A stretch of 64,000 nucleotides of DNA, taken from the NCBI GenBank assembly GCA_028023455.1, contig JAQFVV010006469.1:436001-500000 (forward strand), in the 5' to 3' direction. This document shows, piece by piece, positions 37,722 through 49,990 of the stretch. The stretch comes from Epiperipatus broadwayi. Lineage: Eukaryota; Onychophora; Udeonychophora; Euonychophora; Peripatidae. How positions within the stretch are numbered: position 1 is the first letter of the stretch; every line of letters starts with the position of its first letter. The position numbers were made by a program, and so were the translations under genes. The notes beneath the pieces are model-generated. The model had not been told where the DNA came from. It was given only the letters and a program-made list of their open reading frames with translations, and did not search any database.

Positions 37722-40700
37722 CAATAGATTTTTTCACTTTGTGGAGACTTTTTTATTTGATGAAATTCTTAATTTAATTTTTTCATTATCCATTCAAATG
37801 TTTACTCATTCATTTACGTAACATTTAATTGCATTATTGTTTAATATTTAAATACAGCTTTTGATTTTTGTCTTATCATATTTTTGTGTGATTGCCTATA
37901 GAACGATCAAGTTTTTTCAGATACTTTATTCACCTAAGAATGGAAGAATGTATATGTGATGCAATTATAATTTTAAATCATAAAAAGTTACCCCCCCCTA
38001 TCTATTTTTCAAAAATCAGTACAATGGCCATTTGGGAAAAAAATAGAAAGAAAGCAGATGTACATAGCATTAAATAAAATAAACTAATGTTATACTACTC
38101 AGGATTTCCTTAAAAGTTTGATGACAGGAAATAACAAAGCTGGAGCTATGATCCTTTTACCTTGAAAGTGGGGATTTTAAAGTTAAAGGATTATAAAATT
38201 AGAAGTATTTAATAAGATATTTGTGTATTTTTTATTTTAAGTTATGAAACTAAATTCATGATCAATTAAAAAACTAAAGCGAATCCATTTTTAATTATAG
38301 GTGATTATATAATAAAAGATGATTGCTGGATGATGTGTGTTCTGGTTCCACTCCAGTTGTTAATTAATTCTGTGTTTAATTATATCTAAACTGAACTAAA
38401 AATAAAAAATACAAAGAATATGTTATTATACGACAAGGTTTAAGTTCATGAAAATATTTTAATGCGTAAATTATTTATATATACAATTAAAAATTTGCAT
38501 CTAACCATTTTTAGAATAGAATCTAATAATTATAGATGCATATAATCTTCAAATGACTTAAAAATTGATGGTGAAAGGGATAAATGTTGACATATTTAAA
38601 TTTAGGTTTAGAAAGTTTCTTTACAGATATGACTCCGTTGTTTCCTTAAATGATCTTTTTTGACAATGTGGAGTTAATCTTATGTTCAGGTATGAGGGTA
38701 ATAAACTCAATCTTTATATTCTTTTTTATAAATGTAATTTTCTAAGGAATAATTTGTTTTTATTGTTTTTCCACAGATAGATAAGTGATTTTGGTATTGA
38801 TACAGTCAAGTAATTATTATTTTATTCTCATATTTGATATGATGTGAATCCACATTTTACAAGGAGTTACAAAAACTATTTGGAGCAAAATAGCTTCTAA
38901 AATCACAATTTTATTGATCAGCTGGAGAGCAAGAATATACATCATTTTCATAAAATTTCTAACAGCAAGTGAATAAATCACTAATAAAAGTATTTTATAA
39001 AATTATTATGAAAAATGCATTTTCCTTGCCAAATAAATCCCAAAAGGATTAAGCCACTATTAACTTCTTCTTGTCTTTTATAAGAAAAATTCAGGTGGTA
39101 ATCAGACTTAGTTTTCTGTTGGAATAAATAGTCTTACATAATATTATCAATGTAAATATACAAACATGCCAAGGGTAAAAAATTTCTTCTCAATAATATC
39201 TTACAGTTTCCACACAGGATCAAATAATTACCTGTAAGATCTACTATTGACTCTGATGAAATGCCTCATAAATGAGTTTAATCATCTTAGCAATTGAAAC
39301 TTTCTCAACCAAATTTTTTTAAAAAACTTAACGAAGTCTTTAAAAACAAGATCACATCATGAATACAATAATAAATAATACCATAGTAGATTTCACAATA
39401 TGTGCTGTTACATCTAAATAACTAAGTTCATGTTTTATCAAAAGGAATGTCTTTTCCAGATAAACAAGCACAGCATTTAATCAGATAAACCAAAGTAAAA
39501 ATGGGAATGCTGGTAATTTTTAAAGAAATACTGTATTAGTAAGTAATCAAATAGTTTGTCATTTGAAAGTCATTTGGTGTTTGAGCATATAAAGTGACAT
39601 AGTTAAGTTGCAATTTATAGAATTTGTAACACTCATGTATCATTTTTTCCTTGCACTAAACAACTTAGAATAAGACGTTCATTAATGTATTGACAAAATT
39701 GCTTTAGGAACACCATACCACATCCATTTACTTTTATATGTTAACATTTAGGAATAGGAGAATATTGATGGTTATATTAAACAAAGAACATCAGATGCAT
39801 AGTATAACACCTTTTTCATAAGAATGAATTGATTGATATTGATTTTTGTTTTTAAATAATCTGAATACAATTACATTTTAATAATATAGAATAAATATTT
39901 TCTAATATTTAATTTAAAATTTTATTAATTTTTTTTTTTTTATAAATGCTCACTATTATAGGCCAAAAATTCAGAAGAAATTCCAATAAAATATAGATAG
40001 GTATGACCTAATTGTTAGAATATATAATTTGTATTTAATGAAGTGAGTGAGAAAATGTGAAAATTTAGATAAGCACACTTTATTCAGTTATACACTAGTT
40101 GTTTTTTTTTATTCAGGATATTACTATAGATATCTCTTTATTATAAATTAGCACAATAACACTGAGCATAAGAACATAATCTTTGTCCTAATAAACACTA
40201 CAAACAAGATAGTTCACAGAAGAATAAGATTATCAAACATGAATGGAATGATTTAGTTAACAAGAATCTGAGGATTTATATGATTGGAACAATATCATTT
40301 AGTCTATTCTTTTTTTATGAAGAATTCCTGGAGGCAAAGTTCACAAATAAGATTTTAGTTTTCAAATAGGATGAAATTCACTCAAAAGGATTTTTCAAAT
40401 GTATTAGTTTATAAATCTGTAATAAATATTGATCCAAGATTGTGAATATTGGGAATTATTTTATTTTTACTTTTATTAACTCCAAACATGATTTTATTAA
40501 TTTGAGGCACTATTAGTATGCTGTGTATACAAAATAGTGTGGTAATTAACCAATTGGATTAATCTGTATGTATTTTAAGAAGTTGTAAAACTAAAAGTTA
40601 GTATTATGATATTATGGATGGATGATAATTGATTGGAAAGGTTATGTGAATGATATTCAAAATCAAGCCTTTCATCTTTACAAATGAAAATTTTATTTTG

Positions 40701-42165
40701 AAAAATCAATTTTACATTTATTCAGTATTATGATATCAGCTCCTATTATGGTTTCATGTATCAATCTAGGCATAATAAGAAAAATATGCCAGATTCAGCA
40801 TCATTAATAGTGAAGGTAATCCAGACCTGTTTTTTAGAAAGCTTGGTCCTCTTTTCATTTGCTAGAGTGTCTTGAATTTGTTTTACTGGTAATGAAAGCA
40901 TTGGTTTTGGTTTATTCGATGTGAACATAGACATTACTCTGGCTAATTAATTTGCTTTAAGTGCATAGAAGATTAGTAATTCATTTACAAGAGTTATTTT
41001 TTTGTGTTGGTAGTTTTTTTCTGAAATAATCTCAAATCACATGATCACTTTGATTGTCAACAAAAATGCAAACACTTTGATATATTTAATAATTAATCTG
41101 ACAAATGGATTACATGATCTAATTATATTTAAAAAGCTGTGTGATGGAATATTCTTCACAATATCATAAATTAAGTATACTATATTGTTTTTTATGAGAA
41201 TTTATCGTTTTATAAAGAAAATAAGATATAGGAAAGGATATTCAAATTTTCTTCATATTTTTGCATTATATGGTATTATGAAATGAGATGGGTTCACTTA
41301 AAAATTTTGTCTAATTTAATTAATTAATATAATCCAAGACTAGATAAGATAGAAGCTTGATTATTTATTAAATTGTACTCTTGAAAGATCATCTTTTAAA
41401 ATATGGAGTCGTTTATGATGGAAAAATGACCTGTGAAGAATGTGGGGGAAAAAAGAGTATGATATATATAATAATATGGGGGATCAAAAGTAATATAATT
41501 GAGATTGAAAAGTGTACAACTGATTGTGAATGAGTTAAGGGGTTATTTGCATTTGACACATTAATATATATTCTTAAAAGATTATTTAGGAACAGTTCAT
41601 CTGTTAGTTGAATCTATCCAAAAATAATGCTCTATAAAAATAAGAGATCAACAGAATGCTAAAATTGTTTGTGAAACATTAGACTTTCTGTGGTAACTAT
41701 ATGAAGATAAAAATATTTTTGGATTTAAAATGGAATGTGATATAAAATAGATATCTCAAGTCAATAAGGTATAGTTACAGAATGAAAATGGTATAATCTT
41801 ATTTACATTGCTCTTCTAAATGTTTAAATAGAGTGTAAAACTTCATTGGATAAAATTAGCTTCTCCAATCTGCTTTTGGATTTATTTTATAATTGACCTT
41901 AGTCTCTGATACTACTAATAAACAAATCAAATAAAGGTTTTATATAAATATAAAATTTTAAAGTTTAGATCATGAATTCAAACTTTTCACGTTGATAATA
42001 GAGAAAATAAAATTTATTCAATGGATATCCCATAATTTCTTTTTTAAAACCATACTTCCAGCTTCAGCGTTATTTATCTTATTAATACATAAAATTGATG
42101 GTTAATTAAAATTTAGAAATTTCTCTATAGTACAATGACAAAATATTAAAAGAAAACAAAAATTA
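37722..42165. other. AT-rich spacer, no recognisable gene
   Basis: The open frame 37892-38077 has no family signal. Scanning for RT, transposase and tRNA motifs gave nothing I could support across this stretch. Confidence 0.4.
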
Positions 42166-42167
42166 GT

Positions 42168-42745
42168 TCCTACATTGCAAAAGAGTGGCATAACGGGAAA
42201 ATAAATTTAAACTGACAATACTTAAAAGAAGACCAAAGTATTTGATTCATACAGCTTACGTGATGAGTGAAAGTTATTTATGAAATAGTTGTATAGGTGA
42301 GAGAAGATAGTCTGAATTTTTGTACTCATAGATGGTTGTAATATGACTGAGTTTTAGAAAAGAGATGCAGCAGACTAGTTTCTAGCTTGCGGCTTTCATC
42401 AGTGTGGAGCCTTAGATTTGAGAGCACTGCATCTAGCACTGAGTGACACTACTGAATGGAGAGTTTTGCCTGTTTTAACAGCTTGAGCAAGCACAAGAAA
42501 TAGTGATCATGTGATGTTTAGTGAATTTAACCATAAAGTTGTTAAAAATGGATAGAAACTATTTCCTACATTTAAAAGAGTTGTGTAAAAAGGAAAATAT
42601 TGGACTATTAACATAGGTATTGATAATCCAGATACTTAATGCATTGGTTCACCTGATGAATGAAGATTATTTGTGAAATGCAAACAATTGTCTGAATTTT
42701 TGTGCTGGTGGATAGTTGCAATATAATGGAGATTCAGATGAGGAA
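42168..42745. mobile_element. Unit B-related composite: ~396-bp direct repeat with inverted unit B pieces
   Basis: Segments 42168-42350 and 42564-42745 are direct repeats ('cctacatt..aaaagagt', 'gatga.tgaa..ttattt.tgaaat', 'tgtctgaatttttgt.ct'). Between them lies a unit B piece in reverse orientation (42375-42425) with hammerhead core, then a unit B piece in the other orientation ('cactactgaatggagagttttgcctg', 'gtgatcatgtgatgttt', 42445-42520). It is a mosaic of tandem and inverted partial copies. Confidence 0.6.
42375..42410 (-). ncRNA. Hammerhead ribozyme-like motif (unit B)
   Basis: On the minus strand CTGATGA (complement of 42396-42402) is intact, followed by AAGCCGCAAGCTA with a 3-bp AGC/GCT stem II, then GAAACTAGTC (GAAA is the complement of 42379-42382) with the ACTAGT stem III palindrome and the GTC site. 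Stem I pairing is reduced to about two base pairs plus mismatches. Confidence 0.55.
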
Positions 42746-44439
42746 TGGAATGATTCATAAAAATTTGTAAAAAATTTAGAATTACAACGTTTATTTCTTG
42801 GGCATCCAATCTTGAACTGTGAAGAGAAAAAAAACTTCTTCAGACGATTCTATCAGCAAAAACAAAAAATATTAAATAAAGAATCAAATAGCTTTTCTGG
42901 CTAATGATTGAATAGCTGCTATGGTCAAATTAAAAAAAATCTCTGAATATTTAATGGCCTCAATAAAAATATTTTTTTTACTTCATTTTTATTATGACAT
43001 GATATATTCTGTTGTTTACTCAATAAATAGATCAATCTTACAAATTTCATCTGAAGTGGAACTTTATGATTTTTTAAATATTTTCAAATTATTTTTTTTC
43101 AATCATCTGAAAATATGATTTTTTTTTTTGGAAACACAAGTATAACCAAATTGCTAAAGCAATTTACTTGATAAATATTTTTAGTAAGGCATCTGGAAGC
43201 TTATGGCCAAGTTTATAACCATAGAAACAAACAAAATGATGTTTATATTTCAAGGGGAATATACATAGAATTTGATCAATTATCAATGAACATAATAGAT
43301 GTTAATCATTTTAACTTTAAGTAGAAGTCAACGTTTATTACTTTTGATAATCCTTTTTCTATATTTGATCTTAATGATTAGATTCTTATCACTGCTACAA
43401 AGTTTTTAAAAAAGAAGTCAAAATCATTAAATCAAATTCCATGTGCATGTAGTATATAATTGTTCTAGATGAGATAGGATGATACAAAGTAAAGTTTATT
43501 ACCATCTAGAATTTGAAATTTATTGCCTATTGTCAGCTGGTCTATTTTTATAAAATCAACTGTAAATAATCTCTTTAATTATAATGTTTATGTCATCTAA
43601 AGCAAGTATATAGAGTATGCTGACTTTACAAATATCTACTTTTCCATCGAAACATCAATTAAATTAATTATAGAAAAGATTGGTGTTTGATGTGTCTTAG
43701 TAAAATTAAATTCACTATGTCAGGTTATTTAATTTTTTAGAAGTGGGCAATGTAATCTTTTTACTGATTAAATAGTTAATTGGTGAAAGTGGTTTATCAC
43801 ATGGAATGAGTAATTGAGGGTAAATTGTTTATTAAATTTCCCTTAATTTCTTTATTTTTTTGATGTCAATAATAAATACAAATATGTTCCAGGGAAAAGA
43901 TGACTGATTCTTTTGTTGTGTTATCTCTGAATCAGTACATATGTTAGGTAGTAAACTAATTTAATAATTCACCATAACAATTTTATGGTGTTAGCATATA
44001 TGAATCATGAGTTACAATATAAAATGTGATTGTGTTTTATATCTTCATTGATCGTCTTCAATGTTTTTCCTGCCATTACAAAATTTTGAAAATCACTTTA
44101 AAACATTCTTGGAACTTATTGATTCAATCTAATGCACAGTTTGAATATTTTCAGTATCATTTGATCAATTTAAAACAAAAAATAATATTAGGGTGTTGAT
44201 CTATTTTGGATTAAGGTATGAAACATGTTATTACATTTCATGTCATAACTCATTATCCAGACATGGTAATGCCTTAAATATTTTATGGTAAGTAGCTAAA
44301 CAAAATTACTATGTAACATCTGCATTGATTTAGAGATGGTGTAGCAAGAGTCTTGGAAAAAGAAACAGTTACTAGTCATTTTGTCCTGGGATGCACTATG
44401 TATATCATAATTAAATTTAAATTATAAATGAATGTGTAA
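42746..44439. other. AT-rich spacer with possible LINE traces
   Basis: Around 43320-43700 one frame reads IEYADFTNIYFSIETSIKLIIEKI, loosely like a Jockey-type 'YADDTxIYxS' box, but upstream and downstream support is poor. Otherwise nothing was recognised. Confidence 0.3.
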
Positions 44440-44443
44440 TTGT

Positions 44444-44547
44444 TTGGGAGATTATGTGACATTTGAACACCAGACTTTACAGGTTGAACATAATCAGAAA
44501 ACATTAACTCTTAAGTCATTCATCCTACAATTGAGCTAAATCATGCA
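44444..44547 (-). mobile_element. tRNA-derived SINE/tRNA relic
   Basis: The minus strand starts GCATGATTTAGCTCAATTGT (A-box-like TAGCTCAATTG), has GACTTAAGAGTT in an anticodon-loop position, and ends with a B-box-like GGTGTTCAAATGTC. The spacing fits a tRNA, but the acceptor stem does not close and the boxes are mutated. Confidence 0.5.
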
Positions 44548-46782
44548 AGGTTTTTGTTGACATTGGAAATGGATAAAAAAATTTTTAGCATTGACATTAT
44601 ATTTGAAGTAAAATTTTGTAGTTTTAACATTGTTTTTTATGTCCATCCTATTAATAATAAATGAATTTATTTAAATTATCTATAATTTTATGAATATTGT
44701 TAAAAAAATCTCATTTTTTAAAAAAATTTGAACTTCTAAAAATGGCTTCAAAACGAAGGCCTAGATTTTAGTAACGTTGTCATTACTATTTTTTTTTGCT
44801 ATATGTGTTCAGAAATGTCTTTTTGTTTTGAAAAATTTTAAGTGAAAGAACTTTCATATAAAACATAATTAGAATGCCATATGCAAATGGAATTCAAAAC
44901 TTTTGGAAATTGATTGCCAGTAATTCAGAATTTTTTTTTTTGGTAAGGCCAAGATGGTAATAAAACTTTTACTGATTATGTCAAATATTATTTTCTTTTT
45001 GTTTTTACATACATGTCAGACGATAGACACTCCACAAGAAAATGTTGAAGTAAATAAACATTTCACAAGTGTTAATGCCCAAATGGGCATATTTCGCTGA
45101 TAGAAATTCCAATTTTGCATTAATACTGATAAGAATGTTTCTTTATTTCGCTAATCTTTTAGATATGTATCTATCATTTGCCATTAATTTATTACAGTAA
45201 TTTTCTCATCTTCAACGTACTTATTATTTATTTAAGTGATAGTTTTACAGATTTATTTTACTTTTATATATTTAGTAATAAACACAGTTATTGAAACAAT
45301 AAGATATAAGTACTATAATTTATTTATTTATACACTCATGTTAATCAACTAGATATTATACATAAGTAAGAATAATATTCATCATATGAAGAACACTTCT
45401 TATATGTTCATTCTTTATATTTCTTATGAAATGTAATGGAAAATTAAGAAATTTGATCATAAATAATCTAAACAGAAAATTGTATAAGTCATACAAATAA
45501 TATTTTTTCCAACAAACCTTGCAGTAATTATTTCATTATCTCAAATAGTTTTAAGACAATGATTATTTTTTGTCATACATCTTACCACTCTGACAATCTA
45601 AATTATTCATCAACATTTCAACTGTTAGAAGGATATCTTTTATAACTAATGGGTCATATACATAATCATATCATTTAAATTCATGATTTCATTTAAACCT
45701 CATATCTAGGTATTATTAATAAGGATATATCAATTAAATATAGAATACAAAATAAATTAATTAGTTGAAACAAAACTGAGTTAATTCTGTTTACTATCTA
45801 TTAATTTTATTTTTGTGGATTATTAATAAAGAAAATGAATGTTTGATTGATAGTTACAATATATATATATATATATAATAAATAAAGTTTGATATCTGTA
45901 TTCGTTTCACAATATATGTAATATACAAATCAATATATATATCAAAATACAGTACAATTTATATAAATTATATTCTTTTAGAAGTACTTTCGACTATACA
46001 TTTTGTAGTCTTTATCAACTATATAACGTTGAATAATCAAAACGAGACAAACATTTATGTTTATCATAAAAGTACCTTTGAAGGTTTTAGCAATGATATA
46101 GATTGCAGAACCTTTTAACTATGTGGAGAATCTGAACTGATTTCAGACCCATATAGCTATATAGTTTGTATAGCTGGATTTTAAGATATTTACGTATCTA
46201 AAAAATTCGTGCTTTCAAACTTATAGGAACAGTCTACATAAGTGCTGTTTCAGTAGAGTTGGAGATTTAGATCTAGTTTCTAGGTCCTCCTACCCTTTAC
46301 TGACGATTGCCAATTAGCATGAAACCATGGTTTAAAGGTCGGGGACAATTTGAAAGAGATAATTTATTTTCGATTTTCTCTCAGCATTTATTGACAAGCT
46401 TGAGTGGGCTATTGGTAGAGCTCTATCTGTGATCATAAAATGCAAGCTATAGGCAGGTTAAAAAAAAATAAATTTTTTTTTAACTTGTTTATGTTTATCA
46501 TATATATATATATAATACTGTCAGTGATCTCTGTTTAAACTCTCAATGATGCATTTAATTTTCTATCTCTTCTGGTTAGTTCTAACATATATCTTTCCAA
46601 ACATTGTTGAGAATTCTAAAGTTTCTGAATTTCTTTTCTAATAAGTTTTCAAGTACTACTATATGTAATAAATTATTAAACACATTTATCAAAAATCTTC
46701 ATTTTCAACCACACAGACATATTTTTTTAATATTAAATTATTTGCACCAAGAATACATTAATTCTATGATTACTTTCATCCA
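44548..46782. other. AT-rich spacer
   Basis: It holds a small perfect hairpin ATGCCC-AAAT-GGGCAT (about 45076-45091) and AT microsatellites (about 45860, 46500). Fragments at 46125-46330 ('gacccatatagctatatag', 'gatctagtttctagg') weakly recall unit B. No gene is supported. Confidence 0.35.
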
Positions 46783-47007
46783 TTATGTTTCCCTCTGTAT
46801 TAATAATCTATCCAAATATTTGTAATTATTAACTTCTTTAAATTCATTATTATCAATCTTAATTTTCTTCTTTTGAAAAAATTCATAGAACATTATTTTA
46901 CTTTTTTTAGTATTTATCTTTAAACCTACTTTCTTACTTTCACCTGATAATTCTTGCATCATTTCCTGAAGCTCAGAAAAATTATTTGCAAAAACAACTA
47001 CATAATT
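46783..47007 (-). pseudogene. LINE reverse transcriptase fragment (YADD-distal part)
   Basis: The frame reads YVVVFANNFSELQEMMQELS, then KVGLKINTKKSKIMF and VNNYKYLDRLL. These match the RT segment after the active site in RTE-type LINEs (ADDIVLFAN..ELQ..L, GLKxNxxKTKxMF, xYLG). The catalytic DD is replaced (NY) exactly where the frame joins a coiled-coil segment, so the piece cannot be active. Confidence 0.8.
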
Positions 47008-47790
47008 TTTTAACGCTGTTTTATTTTGCTTCATTTGTGTTTCGATTAAACCTTGTTTTATTGCAATACATTTAGAATTGTTTTTTATTGCATTTACTTT
47101 CTTTTCCTGAATTTCAAGTTTGTTTTCTAAGTCTTCCTCACATTGATTCATCTCTAATTGCAACTTTCCTAATTTGTTATCTATCTCTTTTTGATATTTC
47201 CTTTGATCTTGTTCCATTTCTGATTTGAACTTATCATGGCTTTGTTTCATTTCTAAAAACTTTTAATTTACTTTCAAGTTGTTTTTTTTTTTTTTTGAGT
47301 TCATTAAACTTTTGTTCACATTTGATTCCTTTCCTATTTTTTTTGTACCAATTTAATATTGATATCCGATTGCAAATGATTTATGACAGTATTTTGTTTT
47401 GCTATGTCAGTTTTTAATTGGATAACTCTGATTTCAATTTAGTTTTGAGTTCAATAAATCCAGCAGTTTGTTTTTCAATTTTTGTGGATAATTCAGTACT
47501 ATTTTGTTTTTGCACTTTTGATAGTTCAGTTGTTATATTTACTGACATTTGTTGAATAATTATCCTCAATTGATTAAACAAGGTGTCATTCGTGCTTGTT
47601 TTTTCTTCTTTTTATGTCTGGGGATCAGTGATTTTTCGAAGAATTGAATATTTTCTAGATGTACAAATATTTTGTTTTTATTCTAGATCTTCTAGAAAAG
47701 AAGTCTCTATCTCACTTTCCTGAACTTCATGTTGTATTTTTATTTCGTTTATTATTTTACTAATATGTTCCTATTCCATAACTTCTAGTA
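47008..47790 (-). pseudogene. Coiled-coil (gag/ORF1-like) segment fused in frame to the RT piece
   Basis: From about 47790 downward the minus strand gives HISKIINEIKIQHEVQESEI, then NDTLFNQLRIIIQQMSVNIT, a long Glu/Lys/Gln-rich heptad-like region, a frameshift near 47430, and the open frame 47250-47008 (MKQSHDKFKSEMEQDQRKYQ...). Such coiled coils occur in gag or ORF1 proteins of retroelements. No zinc knuckle is seen. It interrupts the LINE RT between its N- and C-terminal parts, implying insertion or recombination. Identity beyond 'retroelement-like coiled coil' is unknown. Confidence 0.5.
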
Positions 47791-48180
47791 ATCATTTACT
47801 TAATATTTAAGTCTGTATTATTCTCTGTTTCCTTCGCCTATTTTACTAAATTTTTATTTTAAATGCCAACCTTATAATTATATTATAGTTTGATCTTATC
47901 AACCTTAGAGACTATAAAAATTTGTCCTTTTATATGCAAATTTTATTATCACGAAATGATGAATTGATATTAAATAATCAAAGATTACTAACGAATAAAA
48001 ACTAAACAAAATGAAATAATATGTAGTTAGTCACTTAAATGACTAAACCCTAAGATCTAAAAGTAGTAAAAATAGAAAGTTGAATTAAACAATACCTTAT
48101 ATATATATATATATTGCATATAAAATGAAATATAGTGACAGAAAATCTCTCCACGATGTATTTTAACATACTTCGATATT
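47791..48180. other. AT-rich segment between coiled-coil piece and unit B composite
   Basis: No coding signal. It ends with ATACTTCGATATT (48168-48180), the left copy of a 13-bp duplication. Confidence 0.4.
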
Positions 48181-48292
48181 AAACAAAGGCAAAACTCCCC
48201 ATATAGTAGTGCCATCCTGTGCCAAACAGAGTAATCAATGGATGCCAGAAGGCTTGTGCATAAAATCTCTATCTAGTGCCTACTCATCCAAT

Positions 48293-48337
48293 ATCCCCAG
48301 ACTAGTTTCTGGCTTGTGGCCATCATCAGTGAGGAGC
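48293..48337 (-). ncRNA. Hammerhead ribozyme, left arm of unit B composite
   Basis: On the minus strand CTGATGA (complement of 48323-48329), stem II TGGC/GCCA, GAAA (complement of 48306-48309), CTAGTC, then TGGGGA pairing with TCCTCA upstream. All invariant core positions that I can check are present. Type I topology (ends in stem I). Confidence 0.75.
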
Positions 48338-48782
48338 CTTGGATCTGAGAGCACTGCACCTAGATCTTAGGATCTAATGCAACCATCCAGCAGCCACCTT
48401 TTAACTCTACTTTACTACAAAACTATGAGAATGAAATTGAAAACATTATTAATACCTTCAATCTAAGCTCAATAGTTTATATAGTCATATGGGTCTGAAC
48501 TCAATTCAGGACCCATACATTTTGGTGTCTTTGGCTCTTAAACAACCATAGCCACCACTATCCTATTAGGCAGGATTGGTGTTAAACCATCAAACATCAC
48601 ATGATCACCATCTCTATACTAGCACATAATTTGTTGTAAACAAAGGCAAAACTCTCCATACAGTAGTGCCACCCTGTGCCAATTTCATTCTCATAGTTTT
48701 GTAGTAAAGTAGAGTTAAAAGGTGGCTGCTGGATGGTTGCATTAGATCCTAAGATCTAGGTGCAGGGCTCTCAGATCCAAGG

Positions 48783-48826
48783 CTCCTCACTGATGATGGC
48801 TACAAGCCAGAAACTAGTCTGGGGAT
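48783..48826 (+). ncRNA. Hammerhead ribozyme, right arm of unit B composite
   Basis: Stem I TCCTCA (48784-48789) with TGGGGA (48820-48825, one G-U); core CTGATGA (48790-48796); stem II TGGCT/AGCCA (48797-48801, 48805-48809) with loop ACA; GAAA (48810-48813); self-complementary ACTAGT forming a minimal stem III; predicted cleavage after C48819 in GTC. A palindromic, loopless stem III is the form reported to favour dimeric hammerheads. Confidence 0.8.
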
Positions 48827-49006
48827 ATTGGATGAGTAGGCACTAGATAGGGATTTTATGCACAAGCCTTCTGGCATCCATTGATTACTCTGTTTGGCAC
48901 AGGGTGGCACTACTGTATGGGGAGTTTTGCCTTTGTTTACAACAAATTATGTGCTAGTATAGAGATGGTGATCATGTGATGTTTGATGGTTTAATACTTC
49001 GATATT

Positions 49007-49990
49007 CTTCAAAATCTAGATGACTGAAATATTTTTCTTTTATTTCTATTCAGTTAGCTTGCCATTTAAATCCACACTTTGTAGCACATTCTTATCAATG
49101 TTAATCATCTTAGTAACATCATGTAATGTAATCATTGTTGATGCATTTTTATAAATATTATTCAGAATATGACAATGCAGGATTTATCTAATGGATCAAA
49201 GTTTTAATCACTGAGAAAATGCTTGTAGAAGCAAGTACTTTTCCATAATCTATAAATTTTAAATATAAGGGCAATTTATATTTATTGGTTTCTCAATACT
49301 GGAATGTGATGACTTATGCTTAAACTATTTTTAAAAGCAGCTGCTCCTTTGAATGCTTAGAATCCAAAATTCTTTATAGATGAGTTGAATTTATCATGGA
49401 AAAGAACTAGTAAAAGGTACTTCTAATATCTTGTTTATCATCTTTTTTAAGTTCAATATTAATACTGCATTATTCTAACCAAACATTGGGTACATTACTT
49501 TGTAAATAGTTTTCTATTTCTTCATCTGCTTTTTTTAAATATCAATGATAACTTCATTCTTTCCTCTAGCTTTTGCCTGCTTCATAGATTTAAATGTTTA
49601 CGTTTGTCTTTTTCTTTTGAAATATTTAGCATTTGGGATGTAGTAAGTACAGTGATTACTTTGCTTTTTGTTCTTTACTACTATATAATTCTTCATAGAA
49701 TTTTTTTATACTTTCATGATACTGTCCCTCTTTTTTAAAAATTGTTGCAGCTTTTCTTTCTATTACTGAAATAGCTTTTTTTTTTTTTACAAATTCAAGA
49801 TGTTGTTTACACTTTTCAAACTTTTTATTCTATTCTGTAGCTTGCCTTGATAAGTAACAATTATATTTTTTTATATCATTATTAACTCTTTTTCTAACAA
49901 TTTTACAAAATTCTTAATGTTTACTTTTTCTCAATATATATATATATTGTAATAGAACGTAATCATATGAAAAGAAAATAATGCTCCAAA
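49007..49990 (-). pseudogene. LINE reverse transcriptase, N-terminal half (RTE-like)
   Basis: Read downward from about 49890 over frame changes: SIKKFYEELYSSKEQ (about 49715), an ISKEKDKR/MKQAKARGKNEVIID region (about 49600-49540), KKADEEIENYLQ (about 49530-49495), SKEQAAFKNSLSISHHIPVL (about 49360-49300), and a LPLYLKFIDYGK equivalent (about 49270-49237; family LPLYLAFIDYEKAFDS). These are RT motifs before YADD, so this is the upstream part of the LINE whose tail lies at 46783-47007, separated by the unit B composite and the coiled-coil piece. Many stops; dead. Confidence 0.75.

Larger units (their letters stand above)
48181..48993. mobile_element. Unit B composite: direct partial dimer plus inverted copy, 13-bp target duplication
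   Basis: ATACTTCGATATT flanks the element exactly (48168-48180 and 48994-49006). Inside, 48181-48637 is nearly one monomer (period 457 bp, since AAACAAAGGC recurs at 48638). 48570-48669 starts a second monomer in the same orientation, and from about 48670 the sequence turns into the reverse complement of 48181-48440 and runs on to the monomer start at 48993. The arms are very similar, so the insertion is fairly young. Both arms carry hammerhead motifs in opposite orientations. There are no ORFs. It interrupts the minus-strand LINE RT. The structure fits a hammerhead-bearing non-autonomous retroelement (retrozyme-like); the mechanism is inferred. Confidence 0.8.

Noticed and set aside
42655-42692. 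CTGATGA followed by GAAA at 42655-42688, hammerhead-like
   Set aside because: The intervening sequence forms no stem II and no stem I pairing is visible.
43320-43700. Jockey-like RT trace (YADFTNIYFS)
   Set aside because: Only one motif, with no ordered flanking RT motifs.
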